The notes under the pieces: model-generated | Told to the model about the DNA's origin: nothing | The model's input: only the letters and a program-made list of their open reading frames with translations | The model's database searches: none | NCBI GenBank assembly: GCA_016802295.1 | Contig: JAESIW010000109.1 | Location: 435,368 to 499,367, forward strand | Direction: 5' to 3' | DNA length: 64,000 bases | Origin: Brachionus rotundiformis | Lineage: Eukaryota > Rotifera > Eurotatoria > Ploima > Brachionidae | Part shown: positions 23,056 to 37,500 of the stretch, piece after piece | How the letters are laid out: each line of letters begins with the position of its first letter | Position numbering within the stretch: the stretch's first letter is position 1 | Program-made: the position numbers and the translations under genes

Positions 23056-26000
23056 TTAGGTCCACATCGCGATTGGAACTAGGCCTTCTGGAGTTCGGAT
23101 GTCAGGGAAGAAGTTCTTTTCCTTGCACAAAAATTTAAGTGGAAAATCAACAATAAACCCATTTATTTTCTCTTCCATTTCTTTCTTAGCCTTTTAAATT
23201 TTGAAATTTTTAGCAAATAAAAATTTGGTTAAATTTCTTATTCCAAATAAATACTTTTTTTGGATCAGTTTTACTCATACACTTCTGTTCACAATATGTA
23301 GCCAATATTTCAAAATTGGTTATGTTATCACTTGGCAAACATTTGAAAACTTCGTCATAAGCCTGAGTATTTTGTTTGGACACTGAGCGAAAGTAATTAT
23401 AAAATTGATCGCACACACAGTCTTGTACATCCACTTTATTTGGGTTGTTGAAGTAAACTCCCAAATGAAGCCTGAAAATGGACAAATTAAAATTTTTTAA
23501 ATTAATAAATAAACTTTACTTGAATATTTTTTTCCTCAATGAATTGGCGTATTTGCCAACCATAACTTTCTCGCCATCCAAAACCGACTCAAAAAGCTCT
23601 TCATCTTTGATCACTGCAGCCACTTCTGAGTCTCTTTTACCAAGCATGCTTCTGTCATTTACATTTGCCGAGCCACAAATGACGTATTTGTCATCAACTA
23701 TCATCAACTTAGAGTGGACATAAATAATCTCCTGAACCAGCTTTCCCATCAGAACAGCCCAATTTCTCATACCGTAAAATGTGATATACTCAAAGGGGTC
23801 GTTTATGCCTTGGCTTTTAAGCTCTTGGTAAATTGAAAATTCACCATTTATTATTGATCTTAGATTGTAATATTGGACAGCCTGGATAGCGTTTGGGTTA
23901 TCAAAGCCTGGCAAAAGAGGAAGCACCACATATACCCGAAACTTTTTTTTATCTCTATGAAAAGTTTATAATTACATCTCTTTATAAAATTAAATTTTTA
24001 TTTTACCTAAACGCTCTGACAATTCTCTTCACAAGTTCATTGCCTATCATGTTTTTGACTTCATTGTCACGGGTTGGATCTGTAGTGGTCACAAAAAATT
24101 GATTCTTTAATTGAAATAATTAAGCAAATTTTTGGAAAAAATTGGCACAGGAAAATTTATTAGAGCCTTAAGGATCTCTTTTTAACTAAAAAATACTTCA
24201 ATGTATCAAATTTTAAGATAGGAAAAAATTTTAAATGCTTTTTTAATAAATATTATTTAAATTAAAAATTGGTCATTAACTTCAATTTGCCATTTTCAAA
24301 GTATGCTAAAATAAAAATTTAATTTTAGTCAATTAAGTAATTTGAATATTTTAATAAAACTTATAAAAACAAAATGAGCATCTTCTTTTTAAGGGCCAAA
24401 ATAAGTCAGGCTTTTAAGATCAAAAAATGGAAATAACCAAGTCTTTCAGTCTTGGAGTATGATAAAAATTGTGCACAATTTAGGTGAATAGAAGGCAAGA
24501 AAAAAAGGTTTTTGACCATGTTTTTAAAAACCTAACAGTGACAAAATTTTAATTAATTCTCAAATGAGTTATATTTAATCGATCTCTATAATTATTGAAC
24601 CTATTTCCTAAAAATATATTTATTATTTTGTCTCTTAAATTATTTTTTATATGCTTAATTAATGATCTATCACTTTAAAAAAAAAAATGTTACAAACCAA
24701 AAAATAACACTTATCTTTCTAAGAATATATCTTAAATTAATAAGCTTGTACTTATCAATTTTTTAAATTATAACTTTTAATGAATAAAGATAAAAATTTC
24801 AATAAATTTTCAATAAAATATTTAAAAAAAATTGCTTTACTTTTACAAATTTTAGTTATAAAAATAATAATTTATAGAGACCGTTTCAGTGATCTAAGAG
24901 ACTGCTTTTTGTTTATTCAAGAGATAATATTTTATAGCAGATAATTTCAGTAATTAAAGAAATTGTTTAATTATAACCCATTCTCAAATATTAATATTAA
25001 ATTACAGGAATGCCACGACAACTGTTGTCTATATAAATTAACCAAATTTTGCGTAAATTCTGGGAAATTTACGTAAAAACTAAAATCGCCAAAAATAGAT
25101 AGAATTCGATAAATTTTTTTTTTTTTATTATTTGACAATTTATCTGATAAAACATAGCATTATTCTTTAGAATAAAAATTTACAATTTTTAATTGTCTCT
25201 AATAAATTTGTTCTAAAAATTTATCAACAATCAAAATTCTATCTATTTTGTTGAGTTTTTACGTTATTTCACATAAATTTACCTTAATTTACCTAAAACT
25301 AATTAGCTTTAAATCTGGTACTTTATTAGGTCCTATTGTCCAGAAATGTAATCTCACAGATATCTCTAAAATAATTAGGTTAAGAAAAGTAGCTTGTTAA
25401 CAAAAGTTTATTAGTTGACATTAATTAACTTTTATTAACATTTTGATATTTTTAAGTTAAAATTAAATTAAATTCTAATAAAGATATTTGGATTTTTAAT
25501 AAATCTTTTTTTCCAACTTACTTCTATGTAAATAAAGTGTTCGGCCTTGTTAATCAAATCACAATACGAGTTTAAGATGGATGATTCAGTTTGGGAAAGA
25601 CCGCCTGACCAAGCATCCAGAGAGCGGGTCATCTACATAAAACAATTTGTTAGGAAGAAAATTCATTTAGAAAAGCTAATTAATACCTGAACTTCACAAC
25701 TATATAATTGATCTTTGAACCAATCTTTGCAATCATATTCAAAGCTGTCCTGGTATGACTTTGGCAACAAAAAAGGATATGAATAATTATGTCTGACTTT
25801 TTCCCGCTTGCATTGATTCCATCTTTGAATGAAATGCCTAGCCAAGTCTCGAGCTGCCTCGCCGATGACAACCAGACCTTCGTCTCTCCAAGGCATCCTT
25901 GGAGTTGTGTTCCGGTCAAATTGGTCCTGCGAAAACTGAGAAACATCCTTAAAATCTGCCTTATAAGTGTTGCAATAGTCTTTTCCAATCCAGTAATAGC

Positions 26001-29000
26001 CCTCATTGGAAATGCTTGGATATTCAACTATTTCTTCAGTAAAAGACTTCTTGGCCTCCTCGTCACTGGTGTCGCTGTAGTCCGAATAGCTGTCAGTATC
26101 AGAATTTGATGAACGTCTCTTCAGACGATTCAGCGGATTGTGACTTTTTCGCTTCATGGTCTTTTTAATTTGGCTAATTTTTCTCCTAACTCTTTCTCTT
26201 TTGGTAAATTCTATTTCGTCCACTTCATTCAAATCGACTGTCATATCTTAATTATATAATCTTTAATTTTTATATTAGATAAAGATTTTAATAAAAAATT
26301 AGTTTTTTTTTTTGCTTTTTGTTAAAAAAAAGTTGGTATATTTAAAGCACGCATTAGATAGAAGCAAACATACCAGCTGTCAGGCATTAGTAAATATCTA
26401 AAAATGCTTTTTAAAATTTATCATATAGATAACACTCAAAAATGTTCTAAAAGAGAATATATATATATTTTTTTTTCATTACCATATCGACCGGTTGGAT
26501 CAGATGGTTTCTTTTCAACCTGGTCTCTAGTTTTTGCCGATTCGTCAGCTAATTTTTTTCTATGATTTAATTTGTCTATCACTTAAAATATTTTTGCTCA
26601 TGTTTAATAAAAATAATAGATAATTATTGTTTTGATTATTAGTTGGTTATATCAGGATTGGTTTAAATTGGTCAAAAAAAAGCCAGAGTCCACAAAAACT
26701 CAACCAAGTGGGCATTTACAGGAATAAATGCTGGACAGAATAGTCTAATTCAAAATGAATCTTATTTAAGCAGACTAAGTGATCAATTGGAAAAAATTGA
26801 ATTAAATTTTTTTATCTAATTATATAAAATAAAAGTTAAATTAAGTGTAATATTACCAAAGACTGACCAAAACATACACAGAACTATGCATAGATTGAGT
26901 TATGAAAGTAAAGGAGCGACTCTAAAATATATATTGGAAAAAGCTTCCAATACTTGGAAATTTATCTTTTTTTTAAACCGAACTTAAATAAATTCTAGCT
27001 TAAGTTTCTAGATTTTTTAATTATTTTTTAAAAGCTTAACTAGTCAATAGACCCACTGGATGATTTTTTTTCCATACAACTTGGAATGCTTTACACTTTA
27101 TGGACAAATAATTGTTAAAAAAGCATACATTTGGAAGCTTTAGAGCTAAATTTTCTTCTAGACAAATTACTAGCATTGAGCTGCTTGTTAGCGCTATTAC
27201 TAGAAGCATTACTCTTATTCAGATTGTCTGCAGTTTCCACTTGTACATCATTGGAAGAAATCGGGCTAAGCTCCATTCGTTCGTTTCTTTTGCCAGAATT
27301 AAAGCTTTTGGACTTTAGGGATATACGCGATGCCAAGCTGACTGATTTTGAAGATGTGTCTGGTTGATAGACTGGTGAAGCATTGGCCGGGGCAGATAGC
27401 TGAGTATTTAGGCGGCCTTTGGCCTTAAATTTGGCAATTGAATTTCCCATCAAAGCAGCAACAATCAATGCGTCAGGCTTAGACGCTGGTCCATTTGAAT
27501 TGTCCGGCTTAGCAACTTCAGCTTTTGGCTCATCATTTGCTTCATCGTTTCCACCCTCGACATCAATGCCTCTTTCTTTCGGATCCTTCAAGATACCACA
27601 ATAATTATCACTTTTATAATTAATATTTTGAATTAACAAAAATTTAGTTGTTTAATTTTTTGGTTATTTTAGAATAAAATTTTGGCAACAAAAACCTAGC
27701 CAATTTAAAACCAAAATTACCCTTATTTGATCAACAATTTGAGCTATGTTAGGTGACTTGGCTTCATAGCTTGGAGGATCAAGCTCAATGTTGTTCTCTT
27801 TTCGGCCCAAATCAACCAATCTAAAGCCAAAAAATGGTAAAAATAGACAAAACTCTGGGACACAGTTGGTACCTGTGTAAATCATCATCCCAACGACCAA
27901 AGCAAAGATCGATCCCGCCCAGGAATGCGATTGATTGGTCGATTACGACCATTTTTTCATGATGTGACCACAAAAAGACTCCCGATGGCGAATGCTCTGG
28001 GTGCCTGAGAACTTTTATGTTAGGATTGGTACCCTTCTGGGTGAGCAGGTTCTTAACCCTGTAGCTAAGCAGACCGATGGCAAATGAAACCTCTTTGAAC
28101 AGCATTATGTATACTTTTACTCCTTCTCTGGCTTTTTTGAGCAAAATTTTATCCAATCTGTACTGCAAGTCCTCAGTAGGCCGCTTTAAGAACAACTCTG
28201 GACTAAACCACCAGTCTGTGATGAAAATTTCCTCTTTGGCATTGTTCAGTCCGTTCATCACTTGTTCCATATACTGTGCTGAATTGACATACCATTTGCA
28301 CATTTGGTTCTTTCGAACCGGAGCAAACGAGCCATTTGGCAATAGGGAAACATCGTTGAAGCATCGAGCAGTTGTGTTCAAACAATTGACAATCTTGTCG
28401 AACCACAACTTTTGCTGATGGCTATTTTTAAACTTAAGAATCAAATTACGCTGCAAATTGCGTATTTCTATGGCGTGGTAGGCGCCTGCTTTTATTTTTG
28501 TCTCGCAGCGAAATGCCCTATCGACCATCATAGAAAAGCCAACCAAGTTGTTTAGTTTGGTATTTGTGTAAACAATGTAAGTGTCTTTGAGAATGAACCA
28601 GCGTTTGGTGAACCGAAATTTGAGCTGTTCGCAGCAGAGTTTTATTTGGCTAAAGTGACCATAGTAAACATTGTCGCCAGTGCGCTTTGGTATCAGACAT
28701 TCAACATGGCTTGAGCCCAAGCCAGGTATAAATGAAAGCGGAGAAACGCCCAGAAGTTGGAGACTTGTTGGATGATCCCTGAATGGTGGATAGGTGAGCA
28801 TGCGTTCAAGATACTCGGCCAAGTGCTTGCAGCGTTCACCGATCATTTCCGAATTGATCAGATTGTCGTGCTCGTTTGGAAACAACGGCCAGTCGGCTTT
28901 ATAGTCTTCTTTGCGTATGTCCGAGCATGATCGGCCCAGGTCCTGTTTGACTAGTTTGGCCAAAGTGCGGTGGCACTCTTTTATGTCCTTGTAGGTTCTA

Positions 29001-30498
29001 ATCACTTCCCATTTGTGAGGTCCATGGCTAAAAGCCAATGTGTAGTTGTATGGGTGAAATATGTGAGCGCCGTGCTTTCGTTCAGCTGTAATGCTCACGT
29101 TTATTGGTGTCTTTGGCAAAAATATTCTTTTCTGGTCCAAGAATGGATTGACATTAATGCTCAATTGTGATTCATCTTTGGAAAAAAATAATTTTTTTAA
29201 AACCAATCTTTCAAACCAATTAATAGAGTTTAATTGTTATTTTTTTATTTATTATTAATTTCAAATTGCTCAATTTTATTTAAAAGCTTTTATGATAGTG
29301 GTAAAGGTTATGGTCGCAAAAATTTTTTATCAATTTTTTTATCTTTAGTTTCATAGATTAAAAATAATGTTTGACAAACCAGCCACGGTACTGCCAGATA
29401 CATTACAAAAGTAAGGATTAAAATTTAGCTTATATTTTACTAAGTACCTAATTAAATTTTAATTATTGATAAATGAATTCAAAACATTTTCTGGTTTCAT
29501 TGAAATTAATATTTGATACTTACTAAAATAGTTGTACCCTATTTGGTACAAAAATTTGTATTCGGTAATAATTTTTTTGGTTTTGAATTTTTTATTTGAT
29601 ACAAAAAATAAAATCAGGTACTGAGTAAAATATAAGCCTTAAAATTTTACTTTTAAAAATGATTTATTTGGCCATTAATTCGGCTTCTAAATTATCAACA
29701 ATAAAACAAGTTCATTATCTTAAGATTTATCTATCTATATTAAATTAGAATAGAAAACTTCTAAAGTTTTAATATTATTTAATGAATATTTTAACCAAAT
29801 TTCCTCGCATAAACTAGTCAAATTTTATTTTAAAATTAACATATTTTTAATTAATAAATTTTCATTCTAAAGAAAATTAAATATTTTTTTTTATTCTTTG
29901 ATATAATTTGTAAACTTTTAAATCGAAAAGTCATTTGGGATTTAAAATAATAGAAACAATTCCGTCTAAAAATATCAAAAGTCTTTTTATTGATTTCTAA
30001 AATGCCAATGCCATTAGATCAAAATAACTAATTACCTCGGTCTAATGAAGCTTTTAATTATTAATCATAAAACAACATTATGTTGTTGAGAAGAGAAGAT
30101 ATGAATTAGACTCTTAAGTACTTGATTAAATATTTATTTTAATCTTTATTTTTCAAAGCTATTCTAATTAATAAAAACTTGGCACACTTTACCAAATTAA
30201 GGATGCACTTGTGGCAATTATTTTGAATACAACTAAAAAATATGAAAAATTAAAAAGGCCTTAAAGTATTGGCACTCAGCTATTTAAAGAGGAAATAAAT
30301 AAAATTTAATAAAATTAATTTACCATAATTTTCTTCAAATAAACTCGTATTGGAAAACGGCAGTGGTTCGAAAGAGTTTTTCTGTGAAGCAGCTGCGGCG
30401 ATTACGTTTCCGATCACATTGGTTTGCTCAATGAAATCGAAAAGACCGCCAGGACGAGCGCTCTGGCTGTTTCGATTCTCTTCTCTTGGCGAACTCAT
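23056..30498 (-). CDS. Phospholipase D (PX-PH-HKD type), paralogue B
   Basis: Proposed exons: 30324-30498, 27873-29175, 27721-27820, 27129-27585, 26483-26575, 25687-26246, 25522-25632, 24007-24104, 23520-23954, 23255-23471, 23056-23190; 3684 nt, 1227 aa, all phases agree. PX about 75-195, PH about 215-330, first HKD HHEKMVVID at about 464, a long acidic/Ser-rich loop about 525-780, the HFIQRWNQ block, second HKD HSKLMIVD at about 1046, C-terminus PIAMWT. Both catalytic motifs and the terminal W-T are present, so a working enzyme is likely. PX, PH and HKD1 lie in a single 1.3-kb exon, unlike paralogue A. The exon carrying HFIQRWNQ is fused with the next one, which are separate in A and C. Its second-HKD exon is almost identical in DNA to that of paralogue C. 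Confidence 0.9.
23513..23768 (-). repeat. PLD-B tract nearly identical to PLD-C 32262-32517
   Basis: About 250 bp covering the donor site and the second-HKD half of the exon differ at about one position between B and C, while other exons of the two genes have diverged strongly. Indicates recent gene conversion. Confidence 0.85.
24105..25521. other. 1.4-kb AT-rich intron of PLD-B
   Basis: No coding or repeat element recognised. Confidence 0.4.
29176..30323. other. First intron of PLD-B
   Basis: 1.15 kb, AT-rich. Shares position and phase with the first intron of PLD-C. No element recognised. Confidence 0.4.
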
Positions 30499-31585
30499 TT
30501 ACCTATTGGTGCATCTGTCTAAAACAATCTTCAAAATGGTCAATATTTGGCAAGATTAATACCAAAATAATTTGAAAAAATATATTTTTATATTTATAAA
30601 AGCATACATAATTCATAAATTAAGATTTTTTTACTTTATTTTATAAACTTAAAAATTTTAATATTATAATATAAAGCTTAACTTGATCAAGTACTTGATC
30701 AACGAATAAAAGAATAAAATTTAAATATCTTTTAAAAACACTTTTTTCTAAGGCTATAATAAAAAAGTTATCTAAAAACTATTTTAATCTCTTAATTTAT
30801 TTTTCTATTAAATTTAGTTACCAATTTTGCTCACAAAAATTGTGCATAGTAATTAATCTATAGTGAAATTAAGCGGCTAAATTATTAAAAATTTAACTTA
30901 TCCAATTTAATTGCCTAATTTTTGTATAAAAAATTCTATCTTTTAAAATGAGTCATCGATTAAGGCTTTGAATTTTTATTAAAAGTTACGTCATTGATCC
31001 AAATGTAAATTCGACTCTTTATATTTTCCCCTATGAATAAAATAAAAATTTCAGCCAAACTTCCTATTATCTAATTTGTAAAACCAAATGCGCACTGAAT
31101 AAATTTTTTTTATTATTTTCTAGCTGATACATCAATTATATGGAAATTTAATAAAATATCAAAGGGAAATATTCATGAAATTTGAGTTTTTAAAATTTGA
31201 TTTAAAATCCTTTGTTACTTTATCAAGGTATATTTTTAATAAGTCATGTAAGTAAAATATTTCCCATGATTATCTAAAACAAAAAATAAAAAATAATAAT
31301 TTTTTGCCATTTCCTTATAATTGGAATAGAAAAAATAATTGCCAAATTCGAAAAGAAAAGTGTCAGTCATGGCGAACAAATAAATGAAACTATTTTATAC
31401 TAATTTATCTTAACAAGAACTTTTAAATTTTTTATTTAATTTTCTTTTAATACTAAATTATTATATTTATAAAACGCAACTATTTATATATTAAAATAAA
31501 CTGCATTGCTCAATATTTTTATTTAGCAATGCATAAATTAACAAATTAATTATAATATATAAATTTTTAAAAAAAAAAGTAAAAT
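30499..31585. other. Spacer between PLD-B and PLD-C
   Basis: 1.1 kb that must hold the PLD-B promoter and the PLD-C 3' end. Very AT-rich; I see no clear TATA box or other motif. Confidence 0.4.
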
Positions 31586-34500
31586 TTAAGTCCAAATCGA
31601 ATTGGGCACCATTCCTTCTCTTGTTCGAAGATCTGGAAAAAAATTCACCTCTTTGGAAAGGAACAAAAGCGGAAAATTTACTATAAAGCCTTTAACTTTT
31701 TCCTCCAATTCTTTTTTAGCCTTTTAAATTGATTAAATAAAAATTTAATTTATATATTTTTTTATGCTAATTTTCACCCTTATTGGATCTGTTTGGCTCA
31801 GACATGGAGTAAGCGAATAAGTTTTTAAAGTATCAAAGCTTTTTATGTTGTCAGATGGTAGACATTTGAATACATAGTCATAAACATACGTGTTTTGGTC
31901 AGACACTGAGCGAAAGTAGTCATAAAATTGGTCACAAACACAGTCTTGTACATCTTTTTTATTTGGGTTGTTGAAATAGATGCCCAAATGAAGCCTAAAA
32001 ATGAAAAAAAATATTAAATTAAAGTTAAAAGATAAAAAAGCCATTCAAGCTTTAAATTGGTAAAATTAATTTTAAATATAGAATTTTAAATGTTTGGTAA
32101 ATTTATTGACGTCACTGTAATAAATGAACGATTTTAATTTGTATGACTTAAATATAGATTCAGTAATTAATATTTTTTTGGCTATTTGGAAAAAACAATC
32201 ATTAAATAAACAAATACATAAAGATTTTTTTCAATATTTTATCTTTTTAATGAATTATAAAAACTTACTTGAATATTTTTTTCCTCAATGAATTGGCGTA
32301 TTTGCCAACCATAACTTTCTCGCCATCCAAAACTGACTCAAAAAGCTCTTCATCTTTGATCACTGCAGCCACTTCTGAGTCTCTTTTACCAAGCATGCTT
32401 CTGTCATTTACATTTGCCGAGCCACAAATGACGTATTTGTCATCAACTATCATCAACTTAGAGTGGACATAAATAATCTCCTGAACCAGCTTTCCCATCA
32501 GAACAGCCCAATTTCTCATTCCATAAAATGTGATATACTTATTAGGGTCTGGTACTCCTCGATTTTTAAGCTCTTGGTAAATTGAAAATTGACCATTTAT
32601 TATTGATCTTAGATTGTAATATTGGACAGCCTGGATAGCGTTAGGATTATCAAAGCCTGGCAAAAGAGGAAGCACCACATAGACCCGAAACTTTTGACCA
32701 TTTCTAAATTCAAATTTACATTTTAGATTTTTAATTGTTTAAAAGTCAATTTTTTTCTATTTAATTATATTTTTTGATTATCTGTCATTTATTAAATAAA
32801 TTTTAAAAATGAATTGTGTTTTTTTTTTATAATTCCAGTTAAGAATATTTTAATGGTCCTACTTCTTAAAAAAGTCGTCTCTTCATTAAAACAGTTTACC
32901 ATCTGTGCAGCAATGTGAACACTTAAAGGTATTAAGAACAGACTTCCTAATACAAAATATGACTTTGCTGGACTAAGACCAGTATGGAAGTCAACCAATA
33001 ACAGCTAGTCTATTTTACCAAAGAAACTGGTTTGAGACAATGTTTAACGATGAACTTAAAAAAAGAACCTATTCAGATAAAAGACTGTGGTGACTTGGAG
33101 AGTTGGATTAAAAGAAACATGCTTACCAAACACAGGACTCCAATGGACACCACATAGACAACGTAAGGTTCGAGGTCGTCAAATGAGGATGCCATAGGAT
33201 TTACTATGGTAAAAGGTTGAGTGGTTAAATAGTCAAATAAAAAGTTATTACTCTATGCTCCACAAGGAGCGAATAAGATATTAAAAATATTTGAATTTTT
33301 CATTTTGTCCACGCTAGGTAAGCTTGTCTTAATAAGTAAAATATAATTTTTTTAACAAGAGAGAAGTTATCTTGCCAAATTAACATAAGTGGTCAAGATG
33401 TACTCTTTTATATCTTAAGTTGAGTTTTTAAATTTTTTTTAGAAATCTACAATATTTTGTCAAAAAGTGGTCCAGCATGGTGCAATTTACAAAGTTGATT
33501 TTTTTTCTACATTCTTGGAGAACTCTGTGTATATGGTTGAGATTAATCTATATTTTTTTTTATAAAATTTTTTTAATCTTTGAGTTTTTTTATAGGATTT
33601 TTATGCATTAATTGACAATTTAATTATTTGATTAAAATAATTTACAATAATTATCTACCTAAATGATAATTAGTAGTGCTTAGACAGTGTCAATACTTTT
33701 TAAAATATTTCAATTTTTTCACCTTGAAAAATTAACAAAAGCCAAAACAAAAACAATCTTATAAATAAGATTATTAATCTAAAATATATTACATGTAGGC
33801 CTTGTGTATCCGTTTGACCAATTCAGCTCCAATTGTATTCTTTACCTCTTCATCTTTGTCTCCATCAGTCGTTGTGATAAAAAATTGATTCTACAATTCA
33901 ATTAAGAGACACAAATTTTTATCTAATAATAATTTTTTTTTTTTACTTCAATATAAATATAATGTTCTGCTCTTTGAATTAAATCACAATAGGCATTGTA
34001 AATAGAGCATTCGGTTTGGGCGATTCCTCCAGACCATTTATCCAAAGAGCGAACCATCTTCAAAAAACAATATCTTTTTTTGGACATTAAACTTTAAAAC
34101 AATACCTGAACTTCACATTTATGAAAAGCATCTTTGAACCAGTCCATGTCATACTTAAATGTATCAGGATAGCATTTTGGAACAAGAAATGGATAAGACT
34201 CGATATTTCTGGCTTTTTCTCTCTTATAAAACAAAACTAATTAAATTATTTATCCAAAGGTTAATTTATCTACTTTGCACTGGTTCCATCTTTGGATGAA
34301 GTGTCTGGCTAGATCTCTAGCACTTTCGCCAATAACTACTAGACCTTGGTCACGCCACGGCATTCGTGGAGTCTCTGTTCTGTCAAGCTGGTCCGACCAA
34401 AACTCAGGCACATTTTTTATACTTGATTTGTAATGGTTCGAATAATCTTTACCATACCAGTAGTGGCCTTCATTGGAAATTACTGGAGGTTCGACTATTT

Positions 34501-37500
34501 CTTCTATCACAGACTTGTTTTTGCTGGACTCTTCTTCTTCCTCTTCAGTGATTTGATCCGAATCATCGGATCCGTGTTGCTTTGTTCGTGTTCTGGAAAA
34601 TGTGTTAAACCGTTTTTTTCGTGTTTTGGTCAAAGTTTTCTTAAATTCTGACCATAAGTGATTTCTGCCATGTATATTATGGTGCCTATCAGGTACAGAC
34701 TCAAACTGTGGTACTAAATTCAAAATATTTGATTTTTTTTTAGCAATTTAGAAATTGGTAAATCAATTTTTACCATTTTTTGACTCTGGATCATTAGAAC
34801 GGACATATTTTGGGTTTAAGCTGTATGAATAGTTAGGTCTTTTGGAGCTAGTTGGAACTGATGCAATTGGGGTATCGGAAAGAAAGGCAGGATTTATGCG
34901 CTCTCCTTTGGAGAACTGTTTTTCCATGTTATAGCCCATCAAAGCTGCTACAATTTTTGTATCAGAAAAAGTCGGTTTATTGTAGTCTTCTTTTTTTGGA
35001 TCGATCTGGGGCACTGTAGGTTCTTCTGACTCCAACTTTGGCTCGATTTCTTGCTCATTCATATCTCCATTAGACTTGGAGCTAATTCTCTAATAAAGAA
35101 TTTTTAAACTTTTACTCAATTAAACAAAGTGTTTTACCAAAATTGAGCGCAATGACTTTGGCAAAGATACAGAATCTCTTTTAGTATCAATCAAAGGCTT
35201 ATTTTCCAATCGGCCTAAATCAACCAATCTGAAAAATAAATTTGTTTCAAAAATTAATTAAATAATCAAAAATTATTTTGTTAACATCAAACAATATTAA
35301 TAAAGATTTTTTTTAATTAAAAATTTGTTTAAGGAGGACTCTAGAAATTTATTTTATTCTATTTTTTAAAAAAATTTAGGCAAAACCTTGACAGGCTAGA
35401 ATGGAAACTTAGTCCTTCCTTAGAGCCAGATGATAATAATTTTGAATAATCTAAAAAAAAATAAAATAATTTTGATAAAAAGTTTAGAATTAATTTCAAT
35501 TTCAATTTTCAATATAGAATTAATGTGATTAATTAAATAATCAAATTAAATATTAACAATTTTGTCAATTATTGATGACTTATATTTTATGCTGATACTA
35601 AATTTCATTGTTCTGCTACTAAAAAAATTAAACTATACTTTTTTGTCTTGAAAAAAAGTCTTGAAAGAGACTAACAAGAGGATAAGAGGCAAGAAAATTG
35701 AATTTAAACTACCTGAATTTTTTGATAATTTTAAGGAAATGGAATCAAAAGTGCTAAACGGTGAGATAAACGAGAATTTTTGGGAATTAAAAGGCAAACA
35801 AGATGGGATTAGTCGATGGGGCACGGATGTAGAGCAGCTTTGGTTTTAGAATTGATCGATGATAATCGATGCAAATTCAAAGAATCAGAGGAGACTCATT
35901 CGAATCATCCCGAACAACACAGTCCAAAAAAGAAAGTCGATTTAGAAGTCATGTCAAGAATCAAAGAGCTGCACGTTTTGGGTATCAAGCCACAAGGGAT
36001 TATTAGCAGACTTTTCAGAGAGAGCCTCGAAGCACCTCTATTCCAAAAATCTACAACATAACAAAAGAGCTGGTTGTACTAAGAAAAAATATTAAATTTT
36101 TTTGTAGATTTTTTTTAAGTTTTCTTTTACTAAATATGTTATTTATATTGATTAAATGGGTTTAAAGATAAAATTTTTTTGGTATTTTTACTTATTATGC
36201 TTATTTTAAATAAAAAAATGGACACAATATAACTTTATTATTTTTTATTTTTTTTTGAGATTTTTATTAATTCTGTGGAATCTTTACTAGAAATATTGTG
36301 CACAAATATTAAGACTCTTTATATTTATGTATTAGAGCACATATGGCTTGAAACGAACAAGCGGTGATATCGATAAGTGTTTTTTGATCTCTATTTTTTA
36401 GAATTTATTTTGAAAAAAAACCCATAAATAAAAAATATCCCACTTGCGAAAAAAAACTTATTGAAAAATTTTTCTTTTTTAAAGAATGACCCTTTGTCTT
36501 ATGTAATTTTTGAACATGATTTCATTTTTTCAATCGGGTTTTTTCAAAGAGAAAATCGTTCTCTTTTTATAAAAAAAAACACATTTATTAAAAATAAAAT
36601 CACTTTAGGGTTGTACCGTTAATTGGTTTGTTTTGAATTTCTATATAAAAATAAACTGATTATTTAAAATGATATTTTTTTTTTAAAGTGACAAGAAAAA
36701 ACTTTAAAATTAAACCTGCTACCAATAAAAAATACACTGATCAGTCACTGAATAAACCCTAAAATGTATTAGTAGAGTCAAATATGAGTTTAAAAGATGA
36801 AAAAAATTGTTTCATGTGTGAACAAAAATTCGGTTCCGATAAAGAAAAATCAATCTGAATGGATTTCGTGTGAAGGATGCTCTAACCGGTCATGTGCTAA
36901 ATGTCTACCTAAAAATTTTGATCCGAAAAGTGAATTTTATTGTTCCAAAAAATGTAAATTATAGAATTTAAAATAATTTGATATCGTTTTTTTTTTATAT
37001 TCATCTTTTATTTGTTTTTTGTATTTTATCACTTTTTTACCAACCATTGGGGTTAAACCGGCAGACCTCATTATTTTTAAATGTATATATTCCTTTTTAT
37101 TTTTTTATTTTAATAAAATTTTTTTACATAATTTCCACCCCCTAGACCTGTTTGAATAAAAGAAATATCGAATTTACCCCATTTTACCATACTGATTTCT
37201 TTTTATGAGATACTAAATTAAAATAGAAATAATGGGTGTCTCTAACCACCACACATTCAATTCCTGTTGAGCACATAACTTGAAAAACACACATCTAATG
37301 TGTGTTCATAAGTTGAAAAAAAATTTTTTAAAAATAAATGAATTTAATAGAGTTGAGCATTCGAAACAGATTAACGAAGGCCAGAACTGCTTTCTTCAAA
37401 TTGAGGCATATGTGGAAATCGTCATCCCTTCGACTGAGGACTAAACTACATCTTTACAGTAGTCTTGTCAAATCTGTATTGTTGTATGGATCTGAATGTT

